Positions 34,530-46,192 of a DNA stretch of 64,000 bases are shown here, one piece after another (the stretch's first letter is position 1; every line of letters begins with the position of its first letter). The stretch comes from Ganoderma boninense. Its lineage: Eukaryota > Basidiomycota > Agaricomycetes > Polyporales > Polyporaceae. The notes under the pieces were generated by a model. It was not told the origin of the DNA, did not search any database, and saw only the letters and a program-made list of their open reading frames with translations. Where the stretch lies: assembly GCA_002900995.3 (NCBI GenBank), contig CM035309.1, forward strand, positions 4,061,682 through 4,125,681. The letters are read 5' to 3'. The position numbers and the translations under genes were made by a program.

Positions 34530-36407
34530 ATGAACACAGCGTTGCGACTTGGAGCGGATAATGGTACAGACACGGCGCCGATCACGGCCGATACGAGTTT
34601 GCCAGAGGACGGATCAGGTGGTCTTCAGGTACGTCCGTTGGCATTTGACGTCCTCTCAACAATTCACAATCTACCTGTAGGACAATGTCATGGCAAACGA
34701 TACTAGCGGAGCCCAGAACCACGGCATCCAACATTCCGAAGCACTCGATACTGTCAATGACGGACTTGAAGAAGAAGACGCGGAGGGCGAACCAGCCGAC
34801 GACGAGACAATGCCGGCTCCAGGGATAAAAAACAAGGTACGTGCAAAGCTCTACATCGCACGTCTGTGAATGAAGTACATAAATCCTGCAGAGTGGTGGA
34901 GACGACGATGACGACGACGAGTTAGAGCAAGAGATGGCCGCATTCGAGAAGCAACGTCTTAAATGTACTGAGGTAAGTCACGTACTCTTTAATTCCACAG
35001 TCCTTCTTCATGAGCGCATCATGGCCCGAATAGCCCACTCCACGTACCGGCGCAGGGGTCGAGCCAAGCGCAACTGTCATCCGGCCGGCGACTACACCGT
35101 CTCAGGCTGCAGAGAAGGCCCCAGAGGGTGCACAGACCCGTGTGCCTGACCGCCCAGTCGAGACCAACGGAGCGGTAAGTTCAATGCTCAGCGCACTATG
35201 GATCGTGATTACTTACAAGATTCAACAGACCTCGGAAGGCGAGTCGGAATCAGGGCTGTTGGAAACAAAAGGCAAAAAAGGCAAAGGACGCGCGGTACGT
35301 TGTTTGCACAAGAACATTTCTAATACAGCGCTGAGGACTACATGTGCAGAAGGCGAAGAAGTCGAAGGTCAAAGTCAAGGAGGAAGACCTCGATCCCAGC
35401 TCTGTCAAGATCGCCACCGAGCTCCAGGCAGAAGTCGACGCTGCGTTCCTCGGCTACGTCCGCGTAAGAATCGTAAATCCGGACTCCACGGTCACCCACG
35501 TGTGGCAAACTGTCAACACCCGCCGTCTCGATCTCAAGCACAAGCGGGAGATCGCGACGAGTCTGGAAGCGCGAAAGGCGGACTGGGAGCAGCCGCTCAA
35601 CGTCCTCGTTGCGGCGAGTAAAATCAACTCCCATTGCCTGTCCCAGTCTGTACAGCCCGTCGCCGAGTTGCGGCCTCTGGAATGGACATGCGCAGAGGCC
35701 GAACGTCGACTGGAGTACCTCAGCGGGAACCATAGACGCTGGGCAGCAACCGATTACAGCGTCAAACTTGACAAGAAGAGGGCGATGTTGGAAGAACAGC
35801 TTGAATTGCACCGGAAGGAACTTGCGGCTGGCGGCCAGGCTCAAATCATGGATGACGGTAGCGTAGGCAGCGATATTGCCAGGCAACTCGAGAAGCAAAT
35901 TGCGCGAGTGAAGCTCGCAGCCGCAGACGCCGTCCTTTGGGTTCTCGCCGTGTACGATGAAGGCAAGTAATTAATTATTGCAATGTTGTCTACCCCAAGT
36001 TCGGTGGCTAACATCGCGTATCCACAGGGAAAGCGAAGAAGAATCCTGACGTCGTAGCGCTGCTGGCGAAAAACCACGCAAGGCCGTCAAAGGCCGAAGA
36101 CTCTCAGGAGAAGGTCCAGATGCTCGCTTGGCGGTTGTTCGCTGAGATCGAACGTTGGCGGGCAGCCCACCCGGGGCAGGAAGTCCCAGTCGCTGGCACT
36201 CGAACATTCCGCAGCGAGATTCTCACTGCCGCGATCAACGAGACGGACTTGAAGGAAGGCAGTGGGAACTTCTTGTTCACACAGGCTGACAACCTCGCGC
36301 TCATCCAGGATCTGTGGCAGATACCATATTTTCCACCATATGTTGTAGTATTGATGTATCATGTTACGACTAACACCCTAGAGCGTTTTACATCAGGTTA
36401 CGGCTAA
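34530..36407 (+). CDS. Unknown acidic/coiled-coil protein, 3' end replaced by repeat
   Basis: Seven exons fit in phase: 34530-34628, 34681-34836, 34892-34972, 35106-35174, 35229-35294, 35350-35962, 36028-36407. The last intron begins with GCAAGT and ends with ACAG, a GC-AG intron. The N-terminal third is acidic (GLEEEDAEGEPADDE, GGDDDDDDELEQE), followed by a Lys-rich patch (KKGKGR, KAKKSKVKVKEED) and a helical region with coiled-coil character (KLDKKRAMLEEQLELHRKEL, LEKQIARVKLAAADAV). The final exon turns at about 36325 into sequence (VVVLMYHVTTNT) unlike the charged helical part before it, close to the start of the repeat-rich block, so the native C-terminus is probably lost. I do not recognise the family. 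Confidence 0.6.
35963..36027 (+). other. GC-AG intron
   Basis: Donor GCAAGT follows GATGAAG and the acceptor is TATCCACAG. Splicing joins DEG to KAKKNPD in frame, whereas read-through stops after GK. Confidence 0.7.
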
Positions 36408-36910
36408 AAGTGCGATGTATCAGGAACCTCTGGAGCCTCCGGGACAGCTTGTCGTCACTTGCCTTATTTAGGAGGTCCTCCTCCGGGGCCACTGATGGCA
36501 CAGCATTGCTGCCTCCCAGGCTTAGATAAGCCTGTGGACCACTGTCCCAGGTGCCTGGGTGCCTCCCCCATCAATTCTGGGCTCCCTCCCATCAATTCCG
36601 GTATTTCCCCATCAATCCTGGGCTCCCCCCATCAATTCCGGGTTCTCCCATCATTCTACCAACCTCCTGCCTCTCCTGTCCCAATATGGCAGTCCCTCCT
36701 TCCTCCCGGAATTGTGTTAGCTGTATCTCCCTCAATTCTGGGTGTATTGACTTTGTTCTTTTTGCATTATGTTCGTCTAATTAGCGCGCTTCTAACGCAC
36801 CTAACACGACCATACAACGAGGGTTATAACATATACTAATGGCCCCTCTATAGTCGCTCTAGGGAGGAATGTTTGGCCCATATCTCGGCCGTTTTTGCAC
36901 GCATTTGCTC

Positions 36911-36965
36911 GCAAGAGGGCGCGTTTTGTTCGCGTGATCGACGCGCACAAAACGAGCCCTCTTGC
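36911..36965. repeat. Conserved hairpin inside the repeat element
   Basis: A 25-base stem (GCAAGAGGGCGCG... against ...ACGAGCCCTCTTGC) with two mismatches closes a five-base loop GATCG. The foldback arms carry an equivalent hairpin with a different lower stem. Confidence 0.75.
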
Positions 36966-37072
36966 GCCCAAATCCGTCCACCCGTTCCTCCGGTGCATAT
37001 ATCCCCTCCTCCTGGGGAACAGGTATATGCACCTTGGGAACCACTGGACCGACTGGCTTCGTTCTTTTTGCG

Positions 37073-37084
37073 TTAGGGTTAGGG
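37073..37084 (+). repeat. Two TTAGGG telomere-type hexamers
   Basis: TTAGGGTTAGGG, the fungal telomere unit twice, follows the repeat element directly. It is too short for an interstitial telomere array. Confidence 0.6.
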
Positions 37085-37122
37085 AGGAGCGCGAACGCGA
37101 GCGAAGCGAGCGTGAGCGCGAC

Positions 37123-37185
37123 TAAGGCGAAGCAGCCGACAGGCGGTAGGGATCTTCCTACCGCAGCCTGTTTCGCCTTTATAGA
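37123..37185. repeat. Imperfect inverted repeat (MITE-like hairpin)
   Basis: AAGGCGAA...CAGGCGGTAGG faces CCTACCGC..GCCTG..TTCGCCTT around GATCTT. Nested complementary blocks form a stem-loop of about 60 bases. Confidence 0.5.
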
Positions 37186-37419
37186 GGCTCATCAGGGCTG
37201 CCATTAGTAATTCCGTGTCTATCCCGTATCCGACACGTGAGGAGGTGACTAAACCTCCGATCGGACATGGTCATCAACAATGACGGAATCCCGACGCCGT
37301 CGTCCGTTGCCGGACGGGCGGAGTAACTGCCGAGTTGCCGAAGGCAACGAGATCAGCAGTTCTGACTACTTCGGCCCGAGTCCACATCACCTGACCATCT
37401 GGCGCCTTCGCTCGGCGGT

Positions 37420-37519
37420 NNNNNNNNNNNNNNNNNNNNNNNNNNNNNNNNNNNNNNNNNNNNNNNNNNNNNNNNNNNNNNNNNNNNNNNNNNNNNNNNN
37501 NNNNNNNNNNNNNNNNNNN
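37420..37519. other. Assembly gap (100 N)
   Basis: Exactly 100 N, the usual placeholder of unknown length. Everything on its two sides may be farther apart than shown. Confidence 0.99.
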
Positions 37520-37533
37520 CTGTCTACCCCCAG

Positions 37534-38232
37534 GGCCATAAGATGGCCTTCGAACTCCAGGCAGACACCGGTGAGCGACGATCGATCTACCCGCGAGTAA
37601 GCCATTTTGATACACAAATATCCTGTGTATGATAGGTGCAAACAATGCGTGAGTACCTCAGCGGAGGCGTGATGCACTTGGTACTGATAAAGATGGACTA
37701 TTTAGCTGGCTTTTCCACCGAAACACTTGTCTGCTCGTGGCCATCCAAGACAATCCGGGGAGTGCTGGGGTTGGCGCGTCAAACACGCTCACATTGAGGG
37801 CGGGCACTGAACGCCCCAAAGCCCGTCCTGCGCTTCCACTGAATTACATGCCGTCCTATCTGGCGAAAAAGATGCAAGCCGCTGGGACTCCTGCGGGAGA
37901 GAATTTTACCCATACCTCGTCCTTCCGTTATCCATGCATCAAATATAGCTCAGAAAAGAGCACATTGGGTAAGCAATACGTGTGGCCTGGCAATATTGCG
38001 TTTTTGAACCTAACAAACACCTCCATGCTAGTGGTTGGGCCCATGCGTTCTCCCATTGATTTTGAAATCAAGAACGCGTACCAATGGCTTACGTCTGGGT
38101 CTGACAAAAAAGATACACTCAAGGCTCGTGCTTCATTTGCTGTTTGTGATGCAGCTGCCACGGACGTTTTTGAAGACCTACGCATGGATGGTTTGATTGG
38201 CTTCGGTCCAGAGGTGGTAGATACTACAACGA
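37534..38232 (+). CDS. A1 aspartic protease, first lobe only (partial)
   Basis: The 5' end is lost in the gap. Exon pieces: 37534-37570, 37636-37648 (13 nt) and 37706 onwards. Splicing gives MAFELQADTG-ANNA-WLF, that is DTGANNAW in place of the usual DTGSSNTW, the first catalytic Asp loop of pepsin-type proteases, with an intron directly after DTG. About 170 residues later comes MDGLIGFGPEVVD, the counterpart of the DGILGLGP turn. After about 38232 the frame runs into CT-rich DNA and ends at 38297 without the second lobe. Family assignment is by these two motifs and their order; sequence in between is divergent. A second-lobe fragment of the same fold lies at 63.3-64.0 kb on the same strand. 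Confidence 0.55.
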
Positions 38233-38299
38233 GGTCTGCAGACCCCAGGGCCACTTGCCCTCGATGGTCTGCGACCCCCCTTCCCCCCTCCTCGTGACT

Positions 38300-39069
38300 G
38301 ATGGCCACTGATGGTGGGCGGTCCTGACCGGCTTATCGTCGGCATCCTCTCGGCGCAGAAGCCTCTCCGGCTCGTCGACTTATCTGCCCTCTCGCCCTCC
38401 CGCCCTCCTGCCCTCCTGCCTCCCGCCTTGTTGTCGTCCGTCGCCCGACGCCAGCGCTAGATCCATAAGCCCTATCCCCCCCCCCTCTCATCGCCGTTGT
38501 CGTCGTTGCACGCATTCAGCGGAGGCCGCGTCCCTCCTTCCTCACTTGGCGCCCTTCACCCCGCCAGAAAATTCCCCTGACGTCGCATCTTTATGCGCGC
38601 CGATCGCATGTCAGTCGGGCGCAAATGGGCGCATCATGCCTGATGCGCCCATATGACCGCCCACGACCGGCCCTTCTCCGCGCTTCATACAAGCTTGGGC
38701 GGGTTTTTAGCAGCGGGGGAGTAGCCAGACGGAGTCTGCGCCAGTGGAAACGGAGTAAGTACGGAGGCAGTGGTCGTCGCCATAGCGCGATCCGACGATG
38801 TAGCTCGGCGCCTTGTCGTCGTGTCGAGCTCGAGCGGACTCAATGTTACTTCATTGATGCGCTCAGCATAACAAGACTGCAGAGCCTCACGGCGCCGATC
38901 CCTGAGATCAAGATAGCGTGTAGATTCAACTTCGTCACCAAATGTCTAAGAATACTCAGCGATGACGGAATGTTTCCGCCGTCCACCCATATAGATTGAA
39001 CAGATCGCCTTTCCATCTCGCCACTTGAGTGAGCCCGTTGACAGCGTGTCAATTGCAACTGCAACTTAC
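38300..39069. other. Low-complexity stretch without genes
   Basis: Contains CCCTCCCGCCCTCCTGCC repeats around 38395-38420 and an eight-C run near 38477. No supported coding region. Confidence 0.4.
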
Positions 39070-39501
39070 TGGTCCTGGATGCCGACAGGAACACCACGAC
39101 ACGTCTTTCCATTGTCCTATACCACGTCAGTAATGAGCTGTTGTACATCACGCTTACTCACTTCAGTAAACCGGAAGAGCTTGTTTCCGACGTGCTTGGG
39201 AGGAATCAACTCGTCAGAGGCTCGTCGTCGGAAACCCATCGCCTTCAGAACCTGACACGGGGAATTAATTCGACAAGCATGCATGAGTAGACACCTGTAG
39301 TCACCTCAATAAGGTCTTCATATGTAAATGCAGCCCGACCGTGTCCAAAATCACTCAAGATGGATGCTAAGATCTGTAGTAGATTAGAGGCATGCACGCG
39401 CTTTTGATCGTTGGTGGATACTTACCCGGTGGTGTTCCTGAGAAATGAACATGATCGCTCCACTGTCAGGCTCGAGAACACTCGCGATGAAGCTTTGAAG
39501 A
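39070..39501 (-). CDS. Exon series of an unknown small protein (partial)
   Basis: Four exons join in phase on the minus strand: 39501-39426 (SFIASVLEPDSGAIMFISQEHHR), 39373-39305 (ILASILSDFGHGRAAFTYED), 39251-39162 (VLKAMGFRRRASDELIPPKH), 39116-39070 (DNGKTCRGVPVGIQDQ). The layout helix, then YEDLIEVLKAMGF, then a phosphate- or nucleic-acid-like loop reminds me of HicA-like folds found in many agaricomycete paralogues, but this is a weak impression. Neither the first exon nor a stop was located, so the gene is incomplete or decayed. Confidence 0.4.
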
Positions 39502-39559
39502 CTATAGGCGTCGTAATGAGCACATCGAGAACAATTGTAAACATAGTCCACTCAGCTAG

Positions 39560-40398
39560 GTTTGATCTCGCATGCAAGCGCCGCTCGTCTCTTCCCTTCC
39601 CGCGACCAACTGCCTTGCGCTTTGGTACGTATGTGTATCTGCAGGACGTCCTTGCCATTGCTTTCTTCCATTCATTCATTTAAACTGACAGAAGCTAAAC
39701 TCTCCCTTCGCCACACCTGCGGCCGCGAGAAGGCTGAGGTTAACTCGGTGTGGACGCTGCCTACACGGATAAAGCGACAGGTTAACGAACGGAAGAGAAT
39801 CCCCCTCCGTTCGATAAGTTCAGATACCGCTCCCGTACGTGGTGCGGTAGCCCACAGTCACCGTCAACATTCTCATCATCCTTTGGACATCAGTACCGTC
39901 GTCGACATCATGCACAGAAACACATCGCGCACCGAATGGCCCATTTTCGAGCTCTTCCATCATGGCCACCTGCAGCGCCGAAAAGCTGTGCGCACGATGA
40001 AGTGTCAATCGCACAGGATGATCCCAACATCTCGACGACGACCAACGGAGATTTGCACAATCTTTACCGCGTTCAGCGCTTTCCTCGCCCTACTATTCTG
40101 TGCTGGAATTACGGCTCCGTGTGTTGTTGCTTTGGCGCCTTCGCCTTGCCTCTGCAGCCCGGCAAGACATTACAGTGAGTTAGATACTGCTCAGTATCTG
40201 GCGTTCACCCACGTACATTCTAGAACACCCTGTGTTGGCCTCCGGCGATCGTGCATCTCGGAGTATTGGTTTCAAAGTCCGTCCAGGATGCCGGTATCAG
40301 GTCCAGGCCTCACGATCGCGAAGACCGCGTTACCGCACACTGGTTCCGACATCTATATTTGCCCATGCGCGGGGTTACTGATGGTACTCTAAATAGGA
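39560..40398. other. Intergenic, no supported gene
   Basis: A long plus-strand frame spans 39562-40392, but its translation has no domain, its codon pattern looks random, and the minus-strand neighbours suggest it is a chance frame. Confidence 0.35.
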
Positions 40399-42560
40399 CT
40401 ACGTCAGGTTGACAATCTGCCTGCCGTTCACATTGGACACCCTCCTCTTCGGCACAACGGAAGCGTTGTCGACAAACTCCACCTCATCGTCTGAGGCATG
40501 CGTGCGTGACCCATTCACTCTCGATGGCCCGGGAGCAGAGGACCGGGCCTTCTTCTTCTTCTTGAATGCTCGCTTGAGTTTGGCGGACGGCTGGTCGATC
40601 AAAATGATGTCATCGTCGGAAGTTGATGGCGCCGGGCGTTTGGTGGACATGTCACCTGCGGCCGAACGAGTGTTGGGGTTGAGCGCTTCGTCCTTCGTGA
40701 CGGGGCGCACAGGCGGCGGTATCTGCGGGCCCTCTAAGATCTCGACGTCGTTGTCGGATGCCGGACTACCCTTGCCTTTGGTTGCCCGGGCGATCTTGTC
40801 ATTGGCAGCGGAATCAGCTTTGCGCGCGTGCACGCCGTCAACGATTAGGACGTCGCCCTTGTCATCAACGGAAGCGAGGCGTTCGAACGCATCCTCGCCG
40901 CCCGCACCGGCATGAGACTCGCACTCGAGGTGTTTGTCCTTTCTGATCGGATCGACGCGCGATGACGCCTGCGGCCCCTGTACGATCTCCACATCGTTGT
41001 CGGACGCGGGTGATGCTGGAGCTTGCGGGGCGTGTGCTAAGTCGCGGTCCTGACAGGAGAGCCTCTCTCGCTCGGCCGCTGAGGCAGGCGCGTTGGGTGG
41101 CGGGGCCTCCGGGCCCTCTACGATCTCCACGTCGCTGTCGGATGCCGGTGATGCGAGACAATCTGGCAGGGGGGCCACGTCGCGACTGGGCCCGCAAGGA
41201 ACGAGCTGATGCTGCTCATGCAGCCCATTTACCATTACGACGTCGCCGTCTGGGGTGGGTGAGGCCTGGCGTTTGCGCCTGTCGACGTCGCTCATGTTGG
41301 CAAGGACCTCAGACACTACGACTGTCTGCTTGGTGACGAGCGCAACCAGCGGAGAAACGCGTGCTCCGTCTCCCATTTCGACGTCCTCTCTGGGGGTTGT
41401 AGAGCCTGGGTTTTGAAACGCGTGCGCACCGCCGAGATTACTACAGCGTTGGCTCTCATGGCTCATCCCTTCATCGCGCGTGACGCGCGCTACCGTCGGC
41501 GCCGGCGGGACTTCATATGCCACGCGTTGGAGTTCGAGTTCGTCGGAGGTAACCGAGGCTCGACGGTCGCGCCTGTCCATGTTGCCCTGAAGAACACTAG
41601 AAACGCTCTCGGTGACGCGTAAATCCTTTGGCTGGCCGCGGGCTTGCTTGACCACAGGAGCACTGCCCCTCCTCGTTCCCTGTGGTTGTGCGGCACAGAG
41701 ACCTTGACACCGGAGTCTGCCACAGACGATGGACCCGTGCGCGAGGATTGAGCCAGTCTAGCGTCGGTTGGCGTGGCCGCGCGAGATCGGGGCCCACCTC
41801 CTAGCCGCCAGTCTTCGAGCCAAGCAATGGCCTCTCCCGAGCCCACGAGTGATTCCGCGGAAGGATGCGCCACGAGGGTCAAGGGTGCCTCCAGTACGCC
41901 TGAGGATATTCTGTCACCGACCGCAGCCCAACTGGTTTCTGTTTCGCGCCATATGAGCAGGAATGGAGCGTCGCTTATGAGGTGCGCCCAGGGCAGCGTA
42001 AGCCTCGCCTCGTCGTCTAGGCCGGCGACTATGGATAGGTCGACAAGGTGCATCTCTGGGATGGTGCGGTACTGGCATGGTTTCCCGTTCAGCGATGGCA
42101 CCCATATAATTATCGCGAGTACTTACAGGGCCCCAGACAACTAGCCAATGATGTCGCGGGGGCGGTATGTCCACAGTCGCGCGTATTCCTTGCGCAGGGC
42201 TGAGTGCCAGGCCGTGCATGCGCTGGTAACGATCCAGCTGGCGCCCGAAGCCAAGGCACCTCACGCCCCAGGAGCGTATGAAGATCACGTCGTCCTCGGG
42301 AGTAACGTGGATTGGACTTGTGTTCCAAGGAAGGTCGCACCATAGGGAGTCTTCGAAAGAGTATCGCTCAAACGCGCACACGCCGCGCATGCTCTTGAAG
42401 AACGAGAACTCGTAGAGAAACAGCTCGTACTCGAACTGTACAGGTACTCGTTGAACGAACGGCTCTTGATTCTCCTGTTGGCATCCAGATCTCTGAGCGT
42501 CAGTGACAATAGGAGGGGAAGATCATCCGTTCTGCGTACTGCCCAGAACACCAGTTCGAC
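40399..42560 (-). CDS. Large unknown protein with an array of SUMO-interaction-like motifs
   Basis: The C-terminal 420 residues (41655-40399) are disordered and repetitive. Acidic residues followed by V/I-x-V/I-V/I cores recur: DGDVVMVNG, DSDVEIVEG, DNDVEIVQG, KGDVLIVDG, DNDVEILEG, DDDIILIDQ, DDEVEFVDN; several are preceded by S/T-P-A-S-D. This is what SUMO-interacting motifs look like. Basic patches (KLKRAFKKKKKAR, PKRRV) suggest nuclear localisation. The N-terminal part is in other exons: one exon ends HHWLVVWGP, then intron 42123 to about 42070 with donor GTAAGT, then YRTIPEMHLVDLSIVAG. Its DDVIFIRSWGV..LGFGRQLDRYQR segment resembles the genes at 43.9-47.7 and 48.0-48.9 kb. Near 41700 the frame changes without a good intron, so a frameshift or unusual splice is possible. 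The start codon is not certain. Host or transposon function unknown. Confidence 0.55.
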
Positions 42561-42930
42561 TGTCCGCAGGTCTTCCTGGGTGCCCTGTCCTTGTAATTAG
42601 CTGTCCGTGCGAAACTGACATACAGACACCTTACTTTGTCCTCGTTCGCGTTCCCCTGCACGCCCTTCATGTGGTAGTTCTAATCGCGCAGCATTGAGCA
42701 TACATCAATATGAGTCTGGCACTCAGCCTCTCACCCGAGGAAGACACCGGTCAGATGTCTAGCATTATAATCTGATGTCAGGACAGCGTAACGGATACGA
42801 GATGGGCTGACATACGATCTCTTTTTTCGCCGCCCCTGTGTTCTTGGATGCTCCAGCGAAATACAAGCTCTCCGCGTTCTTTGTGCACCGTCCTGTCAAA
42901 GCACGGCAGACGTCGCCACAGGTGCATCAC

Positions 42931-43595
42931 TCACCGGCAGATCGCAAGCGTTGTTGAGTATCTGCCACGCCGATCATCAGTGAGGAGCGAAACAGTGAGA
43001 CACTTCTCACTCACCCCGAAGGGGCTGTTCGAGGCCACTAGATCTCTTGACTCGTCGTCATCGTCCTCCTTGCGCGGTTTCGCCCGCGATTTGGCGCGCT
43101 GCTTCGCTTTTTTTGCCTTGCGTTCCATGTAGGCTTCGTGATCGCGCGCACGAATGGCTTCGATTTGCTCCAATGCCTCGGCGGTTGGACCAGGCTGTCG
43201 GGGAAAATGCACCTTGTGACATGACATGCACTGCGACACGAAGGGTTTTTGTCAGCGGTCCTTTGGGGATTGCATCGTTTCCGACTCACGATCATATTCC
43301 AGGCTCCTGCTACGCCAGCTTTGTAGCAGACGTTTGACGTAAAAATGGCATTCGCCACACCACATCGCGGGCAATGGGCCGGGCGCGGGGGCTTTGGGCC
43401 GGCCATTGCTTTGCATGCGTCCTTCAACCCTTTCGAGTACTCGATATTGACGTCGCTGGCGACGTCGAGACCAAATACTCTGAAGTGGTCTGATTGAGGG
43501 AAGCTGGGCTGGGCATAAGCACGAAAGAACTCCATGACGAGAAGCGCTGCCGGGGGGACGAACGGGGGTAAGGGGGGGATGCTGGCCCCACCCAC
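42931..43595 (-). CDS. Zinc-ribbon-like protein with acidic/basic tail
   Basis: Two exons fit: 43595-43290 and 43230 down to about 43017, joined in frame. Cysteines are arranged as CPRCG...VCYKAG...QCMSCHKVHFP, that is two CxxC pairs about 27 residues apart, suiting one zinc site. Before it lies a helical segment (SDVNIEYSKGLKDACKAMAG). After it comes a highly charged helix (AYMERKAKKAKQRAKSRAKP) followed by EDDDDESRD. The true start may be MEFFRAYAQ within exon 1, and the end is unclear because another possible intron follows SPFG. It sits between two members of an unknown family, all on the minus strand. DNA binding is an inference. Confidence 0.5.
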
Positions 43596-44772
43596 GTCTT
43601 TTTGAACAGATTTTCTCGTCGATCGCCGGCTTGGTCACATCAACGTCTGGAAATGTTTGTCATGGTCCCTGGAAACAGATATACTGTGGCAGAAGTGCGT
43701 CTTGTGGTCGGTTACCAGTCTCGGGCAGTGCGTTCCAAAGCTCACACTTGTTGTGCAGCGTGTCGTTTCCTGTTCGAATCTGGGGCGTGCGTTTCAGCTG
43801 CTTTCGCGAGCTCCTTACGCCACGTTCCAGTATTCTATGATGTACAAGTGGTACCGACACCCTCAATCCTCCTCAGATTCAGAGCGTTCCTCCTTGTCCT
43901 CCATCTCTTCGTCCTCCTCGCCTGCACTGCGTGAACCTCCCGAATCGCTCTCTTCGTTGTGCCGGCCTACATTCCAGCTGACCTATGGTGCAGGTCAAAA
44001 CAGGGTCAGGTTGACAGTTTTCGCATGACGACACGCACATCTCGCTTCACCCGAAGGGATTGGGCTGGTCGGGCTAAAGGCTAACCGAAGATGCCATCAG
44101 AAATGATCAGGTAAACACGACAGACCACTCGCCGTGTAAGTTGGATCTGCGAACGGAATGTTGGTGGGCTGCATGGGACATGAACGTCAGGCCCTTGGAT
44201 ACCATGATAAGATGCGAGTCTTACGAAAACACCACATATAGTTTGCATCTCGAGTTGAGCTATGTATTTGCCAAGTCCCGGAGCGTAGCGGTTGTACTCA
44301 TGTCGCACAAGCACAAAGTCGTAGCCCTCGACGGCGTAGAGGGATTCACCGATCTCGTAAAACTCGAATTGTGACTGTTGCGGGTCCCAAACGCGAATGC
44401 CGTTGACGTCAACACCTTCGCGCGAGGTGCCCCCGAAGCACGCTTGCGCAAGGACCGGATAGTCCCATAAGGCGATCAGGCCGTCGAGTTCTAGCCTGAT
44501 AACGAAAACGAGCGGGGCGTCGAGCATCTGAGATGCAGATGTGAGTGCGGCCTCGTGTACCAGACAAAGATGTCTCACCGCAGGATAGACGACAACGGTG
44601 AAGTCGTCGCCGATTTTTTCAGGACGGGGAACTCTGATATCTCGAGCTGTTCTGGCCGGGGCGGGAAGTGCGCCGCAGAATTGAAGGCGACAGGCCTCTC
44701 GGCACTGGATCTCCCTCCCTAATCCAACGCATTGCTGGACGTGGGGGAGGCGGAGGATGAAGATCGACCAGC

Positions 44773-45751
44773 AGCTGTGGTAAGGATAATGTATTATTTA
44801 CCGGAGATAGCCTGGCACTGCAATGCAATATAAACCAACTATGCTCGTAATGTAATACGAAGCCCCGGGATAATGCCCGGAGTTCCCTAATATAGTAGGC
44901 AGCCTCCGGAGGGCCTGTTATCAGTGCCCGGGCTGGCGCTTTTTTGGTTATCAGCTTAGATAAGGCCCCGGGGGCTTATCTGCCATCACTCCGGGGCTTC
45001 CCCCATCAATACTCACCTCCCATCAGCCACCCGGGCTCCTCCTGCCCTGCCACTGCCCAATATGGAAGGTGCTTGGTTGCCTGCACCTGGGCACCTTCCC
45101 CTTGCCATATCTCCCTCAATTCTGGACCGTTTCCCATGATCTTAGGTGCGTTCTGAAGGCGTTTTTAAGGCGCTTCTAACGCGCCTATTGCGCTGGTGTA
45201 ATATGGTATACTCACATATACATACAGGTACCCTTGGTCGCTCTAGGGGCCAGTAAATGGGCCATAGCTTGGGCAGTTTTGGACGGAATAGGACGATCTT
45301 GGGCGCGTTTTGCTCGCGTAAACAACGCGCACAGAACGAGCCCAAGATCGTCCGATTCCGTCCAGCCGTTCCTCCGGTACATATACCCCTTCCTCCTCAG
45401 GGACAGGGTATTTGTATCTCAGGAATGGCTGCACCGTTTGGGACAATCTTGGGTGCGTTCTGTAGGTACAGAATAGTAGTATTTGGGCGCGCCATCCGTT
45501 TGAGGGCATATAGCCTAACAAATATACTACAGTGCGATCAGTTGTTAGCCCCACCACCCTTGTATGCCCCATATCTCAGCAACCGCCTGACGGATTTTTT
45601 TGCCCGTCCTACCGCTGGAAAGCTGCTGCTCACAGCTTTCTAACGAGCCTAAGAACGTCCCGATACGATCACTGGAACCTTCGGAGTGCCTACCTCCTCT
45701 TCCTGCTCCCCTCCCCACCACTGTTTAGCCCATATCTTGGGTATTCCTTGA
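44773..45751. repeat. Foldback element, left inverted arm (~0.98 kb)
   Basis: The sequence is repeated as reverse complement at 46193-47171; every stretch compared was identical, so the two arms are nearly or fully identical. The outer end is TGTGGTAAGG preceded by AGC. The arms encode no protein I recognise; they contain several CCCGGG-type short palindromes and one long internal hairpin (45281-45363). Confidence 0.93.
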
Positions 45752-46192
45752 TGGAATAATGTCGTTCTTTTTGTTTTGTGTACTATGTAGGAGGTACTCT
45801 GTGCACAGAACAATTTACTGTTATCAAGATATGTACAATGTACTCCAATGAAGGTGCCTTGGCCCAGTGTAAGACTGCCTGACAGCTGTTGCATCCATTT
45901 CCGAAGGCTAGCACAGCTGCAGTAAGGCTACTAACAATCATAAATCAATATCTCCTCGGGTTTTTGTCCGTTCAGCTTGGTTTTTGTTGTGTTGGAAAGC
46001 TGTGAATTGTGGCTAGTCAGCTGTGCATATACTTCCACTATCGGGAGGCTACAAAAAACTCGAGAGGGGAGGATTCTTGTGAACACTGATAAGGGAATGA
46101 CATTTGATCCAAATGGCTGATAAATGTCATACATTGAACAAAGGTAGCTGCTAGCTAGTAGTATGCAACGCAAAAAAGACGACATGATTCCG
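45752..46192. mobile_element. Spacer of the foldback element
   Basis: About 440 bases of AT-richer DNA separate the two arms. Pairing continues imperfectly for about 20 bases into the spacer (GGAATAATGTCG against CGACATGATTCC). No coding potential is visible. The whole unit 44773-47171 lies inside a gene of the unknown minus-strand family and is best read as a non-autonomous foldback transposon or a MITE dimer. Confidence 0.7.

Larger units (their letters stand above)
36330..37210. repeat. Repeat-element copy related to the foldback arms at 45-47 kb
   Basis: The stretch shares ordered similarity with the arms at 44.8-45.75 kb: a CCTCCGGGG/CTCCCCCATCAAT part (36470-36640), then GCCCATATCT.GGC, then the GCGCGTTTTG..CGCG hairpin, then CCGTTCCTCCGGT.CATATA.CCC. 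Identity is far lower than between the two foldback arms, so this is an older family member. No protein is encoded. Confidence 0.6.

Noticed and set aside
37073..37084. Interstitial telomere
   Set aside because: Only two hexamers; expected by chance in repeat-rich DNA and no further array on either side of the gap.
39562..40392. 276-codon open frame on the plus strand
   Set aside because: Translation shows no motif and the sequence before it belongs to a minus-strand exon series; treated as chance.
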